A DNA stretch of 64,000 nucleotides from Sipunculus nudus. Its lineage: Eukaryota > Annelida > Sipuncula > Golfingiida > Sipunculidae. The position numbers and the translations under genes were made by a program. Shown here in pieces: positions 1 through 13,400 of the stretch. Location of the stretch: contig CM049313.1 of the NCBI GenBank assembly GCA_026874595.1, positions 60,097,159 to 60,161,158 on the forward strand. The letters run 5' to 3'. Under the pieces are notes generated by a model, which did no database searches, had not been told where the DNA came from, and saw nothing but the letters and a program-made list of their open reading frames with translations. Each line of letters begins with the position of its first letter. Position 1 is the stretch's first letter.

Positions 1-284
1 TTGGTAAATGGTGTGTCTTTAGTGATCTACCTTGAATTTAATGGGATTTCTTGAAACTCACCATATTATTCACCAGTAAATACTCATTTGATTTCAGTTT
101 ATGGTCAAATCTGTGCATTTTAAATGAGTTTAAGGGTAGCCAAAGGTCTTTACAGTCACAGGAATAGCTAGGAATTGGATGGGTTTTGATGAAATACAGT
201 ATGAATGTTTAACCAAAAAAGTAAGTTACCAGAGTTCAATTCTCTGGAAAACTTGTGCATATTAATTTGAAACAATAATATGTA

Positions 285-1349
285 CCGTATTTATTCTAAT
301 TTGGCGATCCCTCTTATTTCTTGACCCCAAAAAAATATTTTGAAAGCATAATTTCTAAAATGACTCTAATTTCCCGACTGCTGACGATGTTTTCTGTCGA
401 AGATGTTTCAGGCACCGCAGTTTGTATCCGACTAGATTCTTATTACACTGGGCATCCACATCAAACTTGTTTGCAATAAAATTTTTGAAGATACAAAGAT
501 GCGTTTTTCATAATATATTTATATAAACATGATAAAGCGTTCAAGTTCCAAATGGGTGTCCGTGACGAAGCAAACTCCGTGTACCATTCCTGGTACGCAC
601 GTGTCTCGTGTGCGATTCACGTGGGATAATTAGCAATAATATTTACCAAGTATGGGTAAGCACGCGTGGTGGAACAACTGTGACACAGTTGGACCGGTCA
701 TCTTAGTTAAGTTTAAACGACACCGGTTAGTTTTTGGATGGGTGACCGCGTATACAAAACAGGGCCCGATCGAGGGCACGCCAGCTAGGACCATTTCCGG
801 TCGTACATATTTTAACGCGGCTTTACTTTCCTATATTTATTACGTATTATGCAAATAAAATTTATCTGATAATTGGCAGTAATTTTTTATAAAGTCTTCT
901 TCCAACTCGGTTATCTGCTTGTCCCTTTTCGGCCCGCCGATATCGCTGCCTGGTGGGTTAACTTGAAACAACTGGTAGTTGCATGAGTTGCCGTCTATGA
1001 CATCGTACCTATACGCGAAGTAGTGATCATTTTGTAAAGTGATTGAGCTCAGTTTCATTAATCATTTGCGGACACCGTGTAATTCATGTGACGGTTGAAG
1101 CCCGTTTGTAGGAAATACTGTTAAGCTAACAAAACAAACTTATAAACGACCAAATTATCACTCAATTCATATGACCGCTCGAGTGTCAGAGCGGCTCTGC
1201 GGCTCTAGGGAAGGTTATTAAACCGCGTGCCTCTAAAATCTCGACCACCACAAATTCTGCAGGAAGATAATTTTCAAATATCCTCTATTGTCTCGACCTC
1301 TGAGAAAATTAATTATTTTTAAATGGTCGCCAAATTAGAATAAATACGG
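285..1349 (+). mobile_element. 1.07-kb non-autonomous TIR DNA element, copy 1
   Basis: Begins ccgtatttattctaatttgg and ends with the inverted ccaaattagaataaatacgg, flanked on both sides by TA (283-284, 1350-1351). TA flanks fit the Tc1/mariner group. Longest ORF is 72 residues with no recognised transposase, so it is non-autonomous. It has an internal CpG-rich part (around 540-800). A second copy in the opposite orientation lies at 4752-5832. Confidence 0.85.
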
Positions 1350-1393
1350 TATATAGTATGTTATTCTAAAAGGTAATGGTGTATATGTTTTAG

Positions 1394-1459
1394 GGTGAAA
1401 CATTTGACTACCCAGAGATTGTGCCATTTAGACTGACACACAACATGGTGGAGGCAATG
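1394..1459 (+). CDS. ATR: ATR exon: end of kinase activation loop
   Basis: Twenty-two codons in phase 0 at both ends. The acceptor is tgttttag|GGT and the donor ATG|gtaaga. The peptide GETFDYPEIVPFRLTHNM runs from just after the DFG segment through the PEIVPFRLT P+1 loop of ATR. The preceding exon, which should carry HVDFN-like sequence, is not in the window; the 1.07-kb TIR element occupies the space upstream. Confidence 0.93.
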
Positions 1460-4400
1460 GTAAGATATTGATACCAGTAGTGGTCAATTCCTTGTGATTG
1501 ATCTGGACAGTATCAAAACTACTGTAAGAATTACAGAGTATCTACATAATTCTCATCTTTCTTAAATGACTTGTATGTTTACGTTTGTATTAGGTGAAAT
1601 GGCAGTCCAAGGAAGCATGGTTGAAAGTATGTTCATTTTCTGATATAAATTTGCAGAATAAAATACACTTAAAAAAGTCACATTCTTCAGAAAAAGAATT
1701 TTAGGTGTAAACACAGCAACAGTGACAATTTGAAGACAGTGTTTTAAATCAATGAAGTCATCTGACCTGTGAAAAATCCACATTTACTTCAAAGAATTTA
1801 GCACTTGTGCACATCCTAAATATTTGTTAATATTATGATATTTTTGGTTAAATGGCATTATTTGACCTAGTATCTCATTATGGTTTAAAGCCTGGCTTTA
1901 TATTAATCTTAAAAGACATTTGGATTTATTGTTTCACATTTCTGTTACACCTGGTTTATCATAGGTCCAGTGTACAGAGACAGTTTAAATTTTCTCTTTT
2001 CTACATTTATCAAACAGACTAAAAAACATGTTAACCAGGGCTCAGCATTATCAGTTAACCCTTTGCCTAGGGCAAGAGAAAGTTCCAGAAAATAGTTGAA
2101 GGGCAACTAGAAGTCTCCTTTTACTTGCCAGACATGGTTAAGTGGGTCCAACATACACCTTTATCCAAGTAAAGGCTTGAAAAATGACCTTTGTGTTCAT
2201 GAATAAGTACTTTCAAAGTTAATGTCAAGCCCTGTTAACAAAAGCATGGCCAGCCCTTGTGGCATTCAGTAGTCTCTGCTAGTGGATGAAACATTTCATT
2301 TGACATAAAAATGGTTCTTGCATGCAAGTTTTTAAGTAAGTTTTAATCAGATTAAATAGTTTTCCCTATTTTTGAACATCAGTTTCATGGATTGTACAGT
2401 GAGGTTTTACTCTACAGGGACCTCTGGGTGTGGAGGGTGTGTTCCGTCAGGCATGCGAGGTCACGCTGCGGGGAATGAGGGATCAGAGTGATTCACTAAT
2501 GAGGTAAACAGTCATCACTTATTAATATTATCCTAGCTTTGACAAACCGACTCAGTAGGCAATGAGATAATTGGGCCAATAAGCCTACTGGAGTCGTGAT
2601 ACAAGTAATATCGAGGAATGTATCCCAGTGGTCTTGCATCAGGTTGCATTCATATTTCAGTGAATGGCCCATAATCTCAATGTAATGCTAAAAATGATAA
2701 ATTAACATAATAGTATACATGTAAGCTCACATCCCAAACTAAAACACTGTCTCCATGGACACGGGTCATTTCCTGTCCCATGGTCATTTCCTGTATTGCC
2801 TGCAAGCTGCCCACGTCCTGTAACCCATGCGAGCCATGCTTGTGTTCATGCGGTCATAAATTCAACAAACATGCCGAGGGGTTTACCAATGTACTTGGTT
2901 AAAACAGAACTTTTCTCGCTTATGTTTGGTATTATTAGAAAGTACATAAAAAATGCTAAAGATTGGTTTGGATTATGTTGATTGACAGTGTACATGAAGC
3001 CATGAAGCGTTGTCAGAAATGACAAAAATATATGCATCTTCATAAGCCCTTATAATGCATTCCTCAGACAGATGTAAAGACACTCTGGGCCAGTAATCTG
3101 GTCGTAATGCCAGAGTGTCCATATGACACTATTAATAACCCTGACCTACTGTTACTAACTTTTATGCAGGGTTGACAGCAGTCAAAACAGGTGGAATTCC
3201 ATGATTGTAATGAAAAAGGAAAGTCAGAAAATTTTCAGACAGCTATGATGAGTATGGCTGATTATCAGATTGAAAACTTTTGCCATCCTTTGCTTTAAGA
3301 GCCAGCAATCAGTAATTGTTTTGACCAAAATTGTACTTGTAATGGCATCTCTCATAAAATGAGAGGTTTTACATGTTTGTCTGTCATTGAAGCCAACCAA
3401 CAGTCTGTGAAAAGGGACTGAAAAGTTGGAATCCTTTAAAGGGTGGTTGCTGGCAACCCTGCAATTATTTCAGAGTGTCCCCTATTTATAGTTGTTATTT
3501 ACTGGAGCTATATTCCAGCAATGCAGCAGAGGCTAACTTTAAGAAAAGTTTACCTTTCTGATAAACTGATGTTAGGTGACTTCAGTATAAAAAGTATAAA
3601 ATAAACCAATTCTTCACATATATATATAAAATTTTGCATAATAAATGTATAGATGATCTATTTTGTAGCTAGGTTTTATGGATCATATATTGTAATACAT
3701 GAAGGTAACATAAAAGCAAATTTGTCTTTGTTATTTAAAAGTCAATCATAGTAATATAGGAAATATGAATTTTATACCATAACGGTACGGTGGATGAGAA
3801 TTCCATTCAACTACTAGAACATTTTAACATTATACTGTAACTTGAGCATTTAGATGAAATTTGTCATAGTTTGTTATAATTTCCCCATTAATACATTGAA
3901 GGGTTAGGTACAAGACATAGCCAGATTACTTATTTGTGTACAAATAACCCTGGAAAAGGAATTAGCACTAAAGAAAGAAAATCATATTTGTCATATGTTA
4001 AAAGTAATCACATTGATGGAAGACGAATAAGAATGAGCAAGAATATATGTGACTATATTTGCAAAAACCTGTGTCAAAGAGCGTAACCAAATTAATAACC
4101 AGGTTAGAAGATGTATTGTATCAAGAGAGACTTTAAAGTGTTATTTGTTAAACGAATATTGGTACATCCTTCACTAGCAGGTGATGAAGTGGTTACCTGT
4201 GTGTAATTTTAGATATTTCATTATCTGATGGCTTATTTATCTTCACAGTGTACTGAAGACATTCATCTACGACCCTCTAGTAGAGTGGAGTAAGCCCGCC
4301 AGGGGGCGCTCTGCTGCTGCAGAAACAGGAGAAATAAAAAATGAAAAGGTAACTCAGTATGTTTATAGGATACCTGAAACAAGTCTTAAATGCTCATCCT

Positions 4401-7400
4401 CCATGTAACTTGTTTCCCCTTATTACATAATATATATCAAAATGGTTATTGTCATCCCAAGTTGGTGGAGAATAGTGGTGTACTGATTATGACTCCACAC
4501 TTGTGAACACAAGTTTATAGGGATATTGCATGTTCACCTTCCATTGAGATTGCCATCTATGCCGACACTTCTGGCTCAATTTATATCTTTGCCACTCCAT
4601 CCAGGAATGAATGGATAATGGTCATAGATATCAGCCAAATGTAGAACAAGTGATACCTGTCACCTGTTTGCTGCTTTGGTTGTATGATTAAAGCCGAAAT
4701 GAATAGTCCCAAAAGACCAGGAGCAATAGGTGTGGTAGGATGAGCCTGATACCGTATTTATTCTAATTTGGCGACCACTTAAAAATAATTTTCTCAGAGG
4801 TCGAGATAATGGAGGATATTTGAAAATTATATGTCTGCAGAATTTGCGGTTGTCGAGATTTTAGAGGCATGCGGTTTGATAACCTTCCATAGAGACGCAG
4901 AACCGCTCTGACGCTCGAGCAGTCATATGAATTGAGTGATAATTTGGTCGTTTATAAGTTTGTTTTGTTAGCTTAACAGTATTTCCTAAAAATGGGCTTC
5001 CAACCGTCACATGAATTATACGGAGTCTGCAAATAATTAATCAAACTGAGCTCAATCACTTCACAAAATGATCACTACTTAGCGTATAGGTACGATCACT
5101 TGTCATAGACGGCAACTCATGTAACTACCAGCTGTTTCAAGTTAACCCACCAGGCGGCGATATCGGCGGGCCAAAAAGGGACAAGCAGCTGAACGGAAGT
5201 TGGAAGAAGACATTATAAAAAATAACTGCCTATTATCAGATAACTTTTATTTACATAATACATAATAGATATAGTAAAGTAAAGGCGCGTTAAAATACAT
5301 ACGACTGGAAATGGTCCTAGCTCGCGTGCCCTCGATCGGGCCCTGTTTGGTACGCGCGGTCACCCATCCAAAAACTAACCCAGGTCGTTTAAACTTAACT
5401 AAGATGACAGTTCCAACTGTCGAATTTGTTCCACCGCGCCTGCTTTCTCACCTGTTGTAAATATTATTGCTAAAGATCCCACATGAATTGCACACGAGGC
5501 ACGTGCGTACCAGGAATGGTACATGAGTTTGCTTTGTCAAGGACACCCATTTTGATCTTGAACACTTTATCATGTTTATATATTATGAAAAATGCATCTT
5601 TATATCTTCAAAAATTTTATTGAAAACAAGTTTGATGTGGATGCTCAATGTAATAAGAATCTGGTCATATACAAACTGCGTTGCCGTGAGAGACTGAGGC
5701 ATTTCACCTTAACATCGTCGACAGAAAACATTGTCGGCAGTCGCGAAATTAGAGTCATTTTAGAAATTATGCTTTCAGAATATTTTTTGGGGTTGAGAAA
5801 TAAGAGGGATCGCCAAATTGGAATAAATACGGTATTATCAATGATGTCAGACTGTAAACTCAGCCTTTCTTGTAATACTAGTAAATAAATACTGTGGAAA
5901 CGGTTATTTTGGTGTTTCTGAATTTTCATGGTTTTTAGCTCAGCTGACTGAAAGTCATCTGAGCTATAGCGATCACTCTTTGTCTGTCGTCCGTCCGTCT
6001 GTCCGTCTGTCTGTCCGTTAACCAGGCACAAATCGTAACCGCTGGACCTAGAACCTTGTAACTTGGGATACTGAGAGGTCCATAAAAAATCTCCTTGGAA
6101 ACCAGAAATTAGGTCTCTGTTACCCATATCCTTCGAGCTATGTGGCCCCAAAGTACCCCCCAGAAAAGTAAAAAATTTCATACAAAAACTTCAATATCTC
6201 ATTAACTACTTGACTGATGGTCATGATTTTTGGCATACATATTGATCATGAGATGTTACATCACTTCCTGCAGAATGGTGGCGCCACCTGTATTTTTCGA
6301 TTTTTTACAAATTTTTTTCCCTATTTTTGAGACCTTTAAAAATGTGAACATCTGTTAACAAGGCACAAATCATAAAGACTGGACTTAGAATCTTAATTCT
6401 TGACACACTGAGAGGTCCATGAAAAATCTCCATGGAAACCAGAAATTAGGTCTCTGTTACCCATATCCTTCAAGCTATGGGGCCCCAAAGTACCCCCCCA
6501 GAATAGTCAAAAATATCATACAAAAACTTCAATATCTCAATAACTACATCACTAATGGTCATGATTTTTGGCATACATATTGATCATGAGATGTTCGATC
6601 AGTTTCTGCAGACTGGTGGCGCTACCTATATTGTTTGATTTTTTACGATTTTTCCCTTTATTTTTGAGACCTTTGAGGATGCTGTCATCTGTTGGCGTGG
6701 CACAAATCGTAACGACTAGACCTAGAATCTTCATTTTCGACACACTGAGAGACCTATGAAAAGTCTCCATGGAAACCTGAAATTTGGTCTCTGTTACCCA
6801 TATCCTTTGAGCTATGGCACTCCAAAGTACAGCTCAGAATAATGGAAAATTTGATACAAAAGCTAAAGTATCTGAACAACTAATGCAGAGATAACCATAA
6901 TTGTTTGCATGGATATTGATCATGGAGTGTTTCATAAGTTTCTGCAGACTGGTGGCACCACCTGTATTTGTTCGGGTTTTTTTTACAAATTTTTCTCTAT
7001 TTTTGAGACCTTTAAAGATATAAACATCTGTTAACAGGGCACAAATCATAAAAACTGGACCAAGAATCTTCTTTCTTGACACAGGGAGACCCATGAAAAG
7101 TCTCCATGGAAACCTGAAATTAGGTCTCTGTTACCCATATTCTTTAAGCTATATGGCTCCAAAATACCCCCCCCCCCCCCCGAATAATGGAAAATTTGAT
7201 ACAAAAAATGCAGTATCTCAATAACTACAACACTGATGGTCATGATTTTCAGCATACATATTGATCACGAGCTGTTCCATCAGTTTCTGAAGACTGGGTG
7301 TGCCACCTCTATTTTTATTCAAATTTTTATGAATTTTTTTCTTTTTTTTTGAGACCTTTAAAGATGTGGTAATCTGTCAACAGGGTACAAATTGAACAAC

Positions 7401-10400
7401 TGGACCTAGAATCTTCATTCTTGTCATGCAAGGAGGCCCATGAAAAGTGCCTGTGGAAACTTGAAATTAGGTCTCTGTTACCCGTATCCTTCAAGCTAAA
7501 GGTCTCCAAATTATCCCTCAGAATAATGGACAATTTGATACAAAAGCTGAAGTATCTGAACAACTAATGCAGAGATCACCATGATTCTTTGCATGGATAT
7601 TGACCATTAAGTGTTTTTATTAGTTTCTGCAGACTGGTGGAGCCACCTGTATTTTTGTATCCGCCAAAACAAAGTTTTGCGGATACTATATTTTTGACCG
7701 AGTTCCTCCACCGCCGGGGCGTTCGTTTCCAGAGAGTTCCTCGGAGACTAATGGAACGATTTTTAGCTCAGCTGACTATAAGTCATCTGAGCTATAGTCG
7801 TGGTCCATTGTCCGTCGTCCGTCCGTCCGTCCGTCCGTCCGTAGATGTGGCACGTTTTGAAACCGTAAGACCTAGGAATCCAAAATTCAGCATAATGTTA
7901 GATGTCCCCAAGATCTCCTACCAAGCCGAAAACTGGGTCTTTGCGACTTCGTTCCTTTGAGAAATTAAGGAAAAACCTCAATTTTTTATTAAAATCCTAT
8001 TTTCACACTTCAGGACTGCCTAATATCAAAACCACTCATCTGTTTTTCCTCATATTTACCATAAATATTCCTCTATATTGTTCCTATGTACATGCAGGAA
8101 ATTAAGTCTGTAAACTATAAATTCTTTAAGTTATGGGCCCTAACATAATGGACTTTGTAAAAAATCAGGAAAAATAATAACTCACTTAACATGAAAAATT
8201 TTGAAACTAGAGTTTATTTTCTCAAGTATATAACTATGTTTAATTAAGATTCAATTGTTTACCGAAAATAAGATCTGAATTTTGTAAATTTTTAAGTTAT
8301 TAGCATAAAAAAAAATCAGTACCTTAAATTTTGCCCAACTTTGACCATGGCACGTTTTTTTCCTGTAAGCACCATTGATTTAATTTTCACAGCATGTAAA
8401 CATAAATATTTAGTTTGTCTAAATCTGAAATTTGAAAATAAAAGCTTGAAAATTAAGCTAGTTATTGATTTTTTTTCTGTAGTCACTTGCTTTGATTACA
8501 GATGCAGGGTCCCACTCCAGGTCACTGGAAGTCAGCTATGCTAGGGTTTCTGATTTGTTACAGTCACTGGGGGAGATCCCCTGCTGTGACAGGTGTACAG
8601 TTATTCTCATATCACCACCCCAATCACCCCCCCCCCCCCGCAAACCCAACCCACCAAGTGTTATGCACTAATGGTTATTGTTTTCACTGTATCTCCTTAA
8701 TTGTAATGCTGTTTCCACTCCGATATGCAAAAACTTTCCTTGAAAAAATAATTCAAGGTGTAATCAAAAAGATGCAATGTTGTGTAATGTAACATTTTTA
8801 AAGAAATCAAATTTCTTTTAAATGATTTTAACAAATATAATTGAACCCATCAGTATGCTTAAATTATTATAAAATATGAAGCACATTATGGATAATTAAA
8901 GACACAATTAAAAATTGTGAAATCTAAATCAAGTATTATTTTTAGATATTTATTGTTTTGCAGATTTAAAAGATATATTTTTGTGGTAAAAAATAAATAA
9001 ACATTTGTATGCATGATGTGGTGTTATCTGACAAGATTGAGATTTATGATGATGCAATTGAGAATTATGAATCAACTTTTATATTCAGATATATATGTTA
9101 AATTGGAAATGTATAGAAATATAAACTTAAATTAGAAAATAATTGATGTGATAAAAAAATGAGGATTTAATACAAACATTTGTTCATTATTTTCCTGCCT
9201 CAGCAGAATTTGAGATCAGGCATTGTTTGCCCTGTTTTATGTTGTTTATTAGCTCTATTTCAACTGTATACATTTCATAAAAAAAAATACATATATACTT
9301 AATAATATATATTATACAAAAAAATAGATTCGATTGAACAAATGTGTAAACTACTGAAATGTCAACAGTTAATCAAAAAACCAACTAATGATCATGGTAA
9401 TAGTACAGATCATTTGTTCACAAACTGCTCACATGCTTTAGTTTCAACATTAGGAAACACATGGTCAGGTCACAAAATATTTTTTGCAACAATTTCCTGC
9501 TCATCAATACAAACCAATCATATAAACCAGCCATTGCCTTTATTACCTCTTCCTCTTACACTTTATCTCCATTTGATATTATTTTAGATTTTTACCTTCA
9601 AGGTTAACATCAGCTGAGCGTCGAGGCCCATAGGTCCCTTGTTCCGAAACTTACACCAATTATCGGGTCACATGTGAACTGGTGCCTAACCAATTTGCGT
9701 TGACCTCTGACCTTTCCTCTCTATCCAGTGTCCATTGTGGGTCTGTTTCCACTCATAAACCCTCATATCTCGGGAGTGTTTGACCGATCAGGAAATAAAA
9801 TTGATACAAATGTACCCCTTGGATTGCTTTATAACATACACAAAAAATGGTGGCGCCACCTGTAACCATGTTTGCACAGTGTCCATCTGTTCATCTGCCT
9901 TGGGTTAAAATCACTCATATCTCTGCAGTGAATTGACTAATTCACCTGAAATTCGTCATGCGTATACATCCTGGATAGCTTTCTTGATTTTATGACAGGT
10001 GGCGCCACCTATATTCACTTTCACGCTGATGACATCCAAGCTCATATCTTGGGAACTGTTTGACCGATCAGGAAATAAAATTTATACAAATGTAACCCTT
10101 GGATTGCTTTATAACATACACAAAAATGGTGGCGCCACCTGTAACCATGTTTGCCCAGTGTCCATCTGTTCATCTGCCTTGGGTTAAAATCACGCATATC
10201 TCTGCAGTGAATTGACTAATTCACCTGAAATTCGTCATGCGTATACATCCTGGATAGCTTTCTTGATTTTATGACAGGTGGCGCCACCTACGTTCACGTT
10301 CACGCTGATGACATCCAAGCTTATATCTCGGGAACCTTTTGACGGATCAGGAAATAAAATTTATACAAATGTAGCCCTTTGATAGCTCTGTAACATACAC

Positions 10401-13400
10401 AAAAAATGGTGGCGCCACCTGTAACCATGTTTGCACAGTGTCCATCTGTTCATCTGCCTTGGGTTAAAATCACTCATATCTCTGCAGTTAATTGACTAAT
10501 TCACCTGAAATTCGTCATGCATATACATCCTGGATAGCTTTCTTGATTTTATGACAGGGGGCGCCACCTACATTCACATTCACGCTGATGACATCCAAGC
10601 TCATATCTCGGGAACCGTTTGACTGATTGGGCCAAAATTTTGCATGTGTATAGAACTCACATAGCTCTTTATCATACGCAAAACTGGTGGCGCCACCTGC
10701 AACCATTTTTGCACAGCATCTGTCTGTTAGTCTGGCGTGGCCTAAAATCACTCATTTCTCTGTAGTGGTTCGACATAACTGCCTAAAATTTTGCAGGTTT
10801 ATACATCGTGGACAGCTTTCTTGATTTTATGACAGGTGGCGCCACCTACATTCTTGTTAACGCTGCACACATCCAAGCTCATATCTCAGGAACCATTTGA
10901 CCGATTGGGCCAAAATTATGCATGTGTTTAGATCTCACATAGGTCTTTATCATACACAAAACTGGAGGGGTCACCTGCAAAGATTTTTGCACAGTGTTTG
11001 TCTGTTTGTCTGCCATGGGCAAAAATCGCTCATATACATGTAGTGGTTTGACTTTTCTGCCTAAAATTTTGCAGGTGCATACAACTTGGACAGCTTTCTG
11101 GATTTGTGGTAGGTGGCACAACCTACATACACATTTAGGCTGCAGACATCCATGCTAATATGCAACATACCTCACTCTTTTTCCCCTTGCCACTCAATCC
11201 ATGCCTCACTTCACCCGTTCACCTCTGATTTTGGCGGATACATGTAGTCACTTGTCGGTTACCCGTATTCTAGTTTTAAAAGTTTACACATTTTTTCTCT
11301 ATTTTTGAGATATATAAATACAGACTAAATCTTGGCCTGTTGGTTAATCTGTTTGATGCTTCAGTTGAATGGGTATATACTACCATTCTGATGATAAAAT
11401 TTCCTTTTGCGAATCTCTTCCCAGTCAGCTGAGCGTCATGACCCATGGGTCACTTGTCATTCTACAGCATTAGTGCTGTTCAAGTTTTCACGCAAATCAG
11501 TATGTATAGGGATTCATTTTTAGCTCAGCTGACTATAAGTCATCTGAGCTATAGTCATGGTCCATTGTCCGTCGTCCGTCCGTCTGTCTGTCCGTCCGTC
11601 CGTCCGTCTGGATGTCCGTCTGTAAGACTGGCACGTTTCGACACCGTTGGACCTACGAATCTGAATTTCGGCATACAGTTAGATGTCCCCATAATCTCCT
11701 ACCATGCCAAAAATTGGGTCAATAGGACTTCGTTCCTTTGAGATATTAAGGAAAAACCTCAATTTTTTATTAGAAATCTATTTTCACACTTCAGGACTGC
11801 CTAATATCAAAACCACTCATCTGGTTTTCTTCATATTTACCATAAATATTCCTCTATATAGTTCCTATGTACATGCCAGATATTAAGTCAGTATTATATA
11901 ATTTAAAAAAGTTATTGGCCCAAACATAATGCACTTTGTAAAAAAATCAGGAAGATATTTTGTCACTTAAGACCCAAAGTGTTAAAGGTAGGGACTTTTT
12001 TCCAGTAATACAACTTTAAATAATCAAAATTTAATTGTATACCAAAAATTAGATCAAAATCTGTTAAATTTTTTTAAATATTGTCAAAAATATAAAATTG
12101 GTACCTTAAATTTTGCCCAACTTTGGCCATGGCACGTTTTTTTCCTGTAAGTACTGTGGATTTAATTTTCACACCATGTATACATAAGGATTTAATCTGT
12201 TAAAATCTGAAATTTGAAAATAAAAGCTGCAAAATTAGGCTAGTTATTGAATTTTTTTGGAGGCTCTTGTTGTATTCCCTTACATTGTCAAGCAGTCCAC
12301 TTTGATGACTGTAGGTCATTCAGTGCACATCTCTATGCTCCCCAGGCTGTTGACATAATTTTAGATGTCCCCAAAATCTCCTACCATACCGAAAATTGGG
12401 TCATTAGGACTTTGTTCCTTCGAGATATTAAGGAATAAAACTCTGTTTTCCATAAAAAAAGCCATTGTTACACTTCAAGGCTGCCTAATATCAAAACCAC
12501 TGATCTGTTTTTGATCGTATTTAGTATTCACATTCTTTTATACATTTTCTATGAACATACCAAAAATTAGGTCAGTGTTGAGTATTATTTTGAAGTTATG
12601 GGCCAAAACATAATGCAATTTTTTAAAAAATCAGGAAATATATTTACTCACATGAGAATTGCTGAACCTAGAGACCTTTTTTCAGGAATATAACTTTATT
12701 TAATCAAAATTCAATTGTTTACCCAAAATTAGATCTGAATTTTGCAAATTTTTCAAGTTATTAGCATAAATAAAAAACAATACCTTAAATTTTGTCCAAC
12801 TTTGGCACTGTTGATTTAATTTTCCCAGCATATATGCATAAGGATTTAATCTTTTAAAATCTGAACTTTCAAAAGAAATTGATTGGAATTAATAGCTTTT
12901 ATTCATGTTTTCACACACCATGTCAAGTGTTGTTTACATCTAGCCCACCTAGTAGTACAGCCTTCACTTGCATTATGTAACCCACCCCAGGCAGCTTACC
13001 TTGGCCCAGCTTGGCCACTACTAGCAGGCTTCCCCTCGCCCTGCACTCATCCCCCCCCCCCAGCTGGTGCATAAACTAGATGAATGTTATAATTTTTCTG
13101 TATTTTATTTTATTCTTGGACATGCTTCATTTTAGATTTTGTATTGAACCACCAGGGTTACAATGATTAAAGTGTACATTTAATTGTGTCCACAAAGTGG
13201 TGTTTTGCTGTGAAAGTCTGGATGTTCATGAGATAAGTAATTCCTTACTTCAGAAGAGTAAAAACTTCACCAGGTGTGAAATTGACTATTAATTCCAGTA
13301 ATTAATTAAAACTGGGATAGTAATTAGCACAATGATATTGTTTGTCCCTCATTCAACCAACAGTGTGTATACTTTATTTGAAAAGATGTTTTATTTTGTC

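Larger units (their letters stand above)
1460..4248 (+). other. ATR introns, no further features
   Basis: Apart from the exon 2418-2503 and the hairpin at 3073, I see only AT-rich intron without a convincing ORF, repeat array or RNA gene. Confidence 0.6.
7658..11274 (+). mobile_element. Helentron-like element B (TATCCGCC family), nested in element A
   Basis: Head TATCCGCC-AAAAC-aaa-GTTTTGCGGATA is a hairpin; GGCGGATA is repeated inverted at 11233-11240, followed by CTAGT at 11270-11274. The body at 9748-11170 is about five tandem 280-bp units, each with two ggtggcgccacct palindromes. A second element A copy is inserted near the head (7760-9642). No coding capacity seen. Confidence 0.75.
5933..11457 (+). 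mobile_element. Helentron-like element A, copy 1, with nested insertions
   Basis: The head TTTTAGCTCAGCTGACT folds on itself with AGTCATCTGAGCTA and is followed by a GTCCGTCTGTCCGT tract. Inside are about five tandem units of 335-345 bp (each with cacaaatcgtaa, aggtctctgttacccatat and ggtggcgccacct). The 3' end is GTCAGCTGAGC (inverted head), the 14-bp palindrome TGACCCATGGGTCA, then CTTGT at 11453-11457. The inverted repeat is terminal at one end and subterminal at the other, as in Helentron/HINE elements. Element B interrupts it at 7658-11274; the copy at 43223 has the uninterrupted join near 46245. Confidence 0.8.

Noticed and set aside
285-1349. RAG-type recombination signals or transposon ends flanking the RAG1-like gene
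   Set aside because: I looked for paired CACAGTG-like heptamers or TIRs around 32-36 kb and 60.8-64 kb and saw no convincing pair; the TIR elements at 285, 4752 and 51282 belong to TA-target families and do not bracket the gene.
5645-6181. 178-codon minus-strand ORF
   Set aside because: It crosses the end of a TIR element, unique sequence and the head of element A; peptide follows the repeats and has no domain.
8502-8792. 96-codon Pro/His-rich ORF
   Set aside because: Contains the poly-C tract of element A copy 2 and recurs in decayed form in copy 4 (28343-28540); non-coding repeat body.
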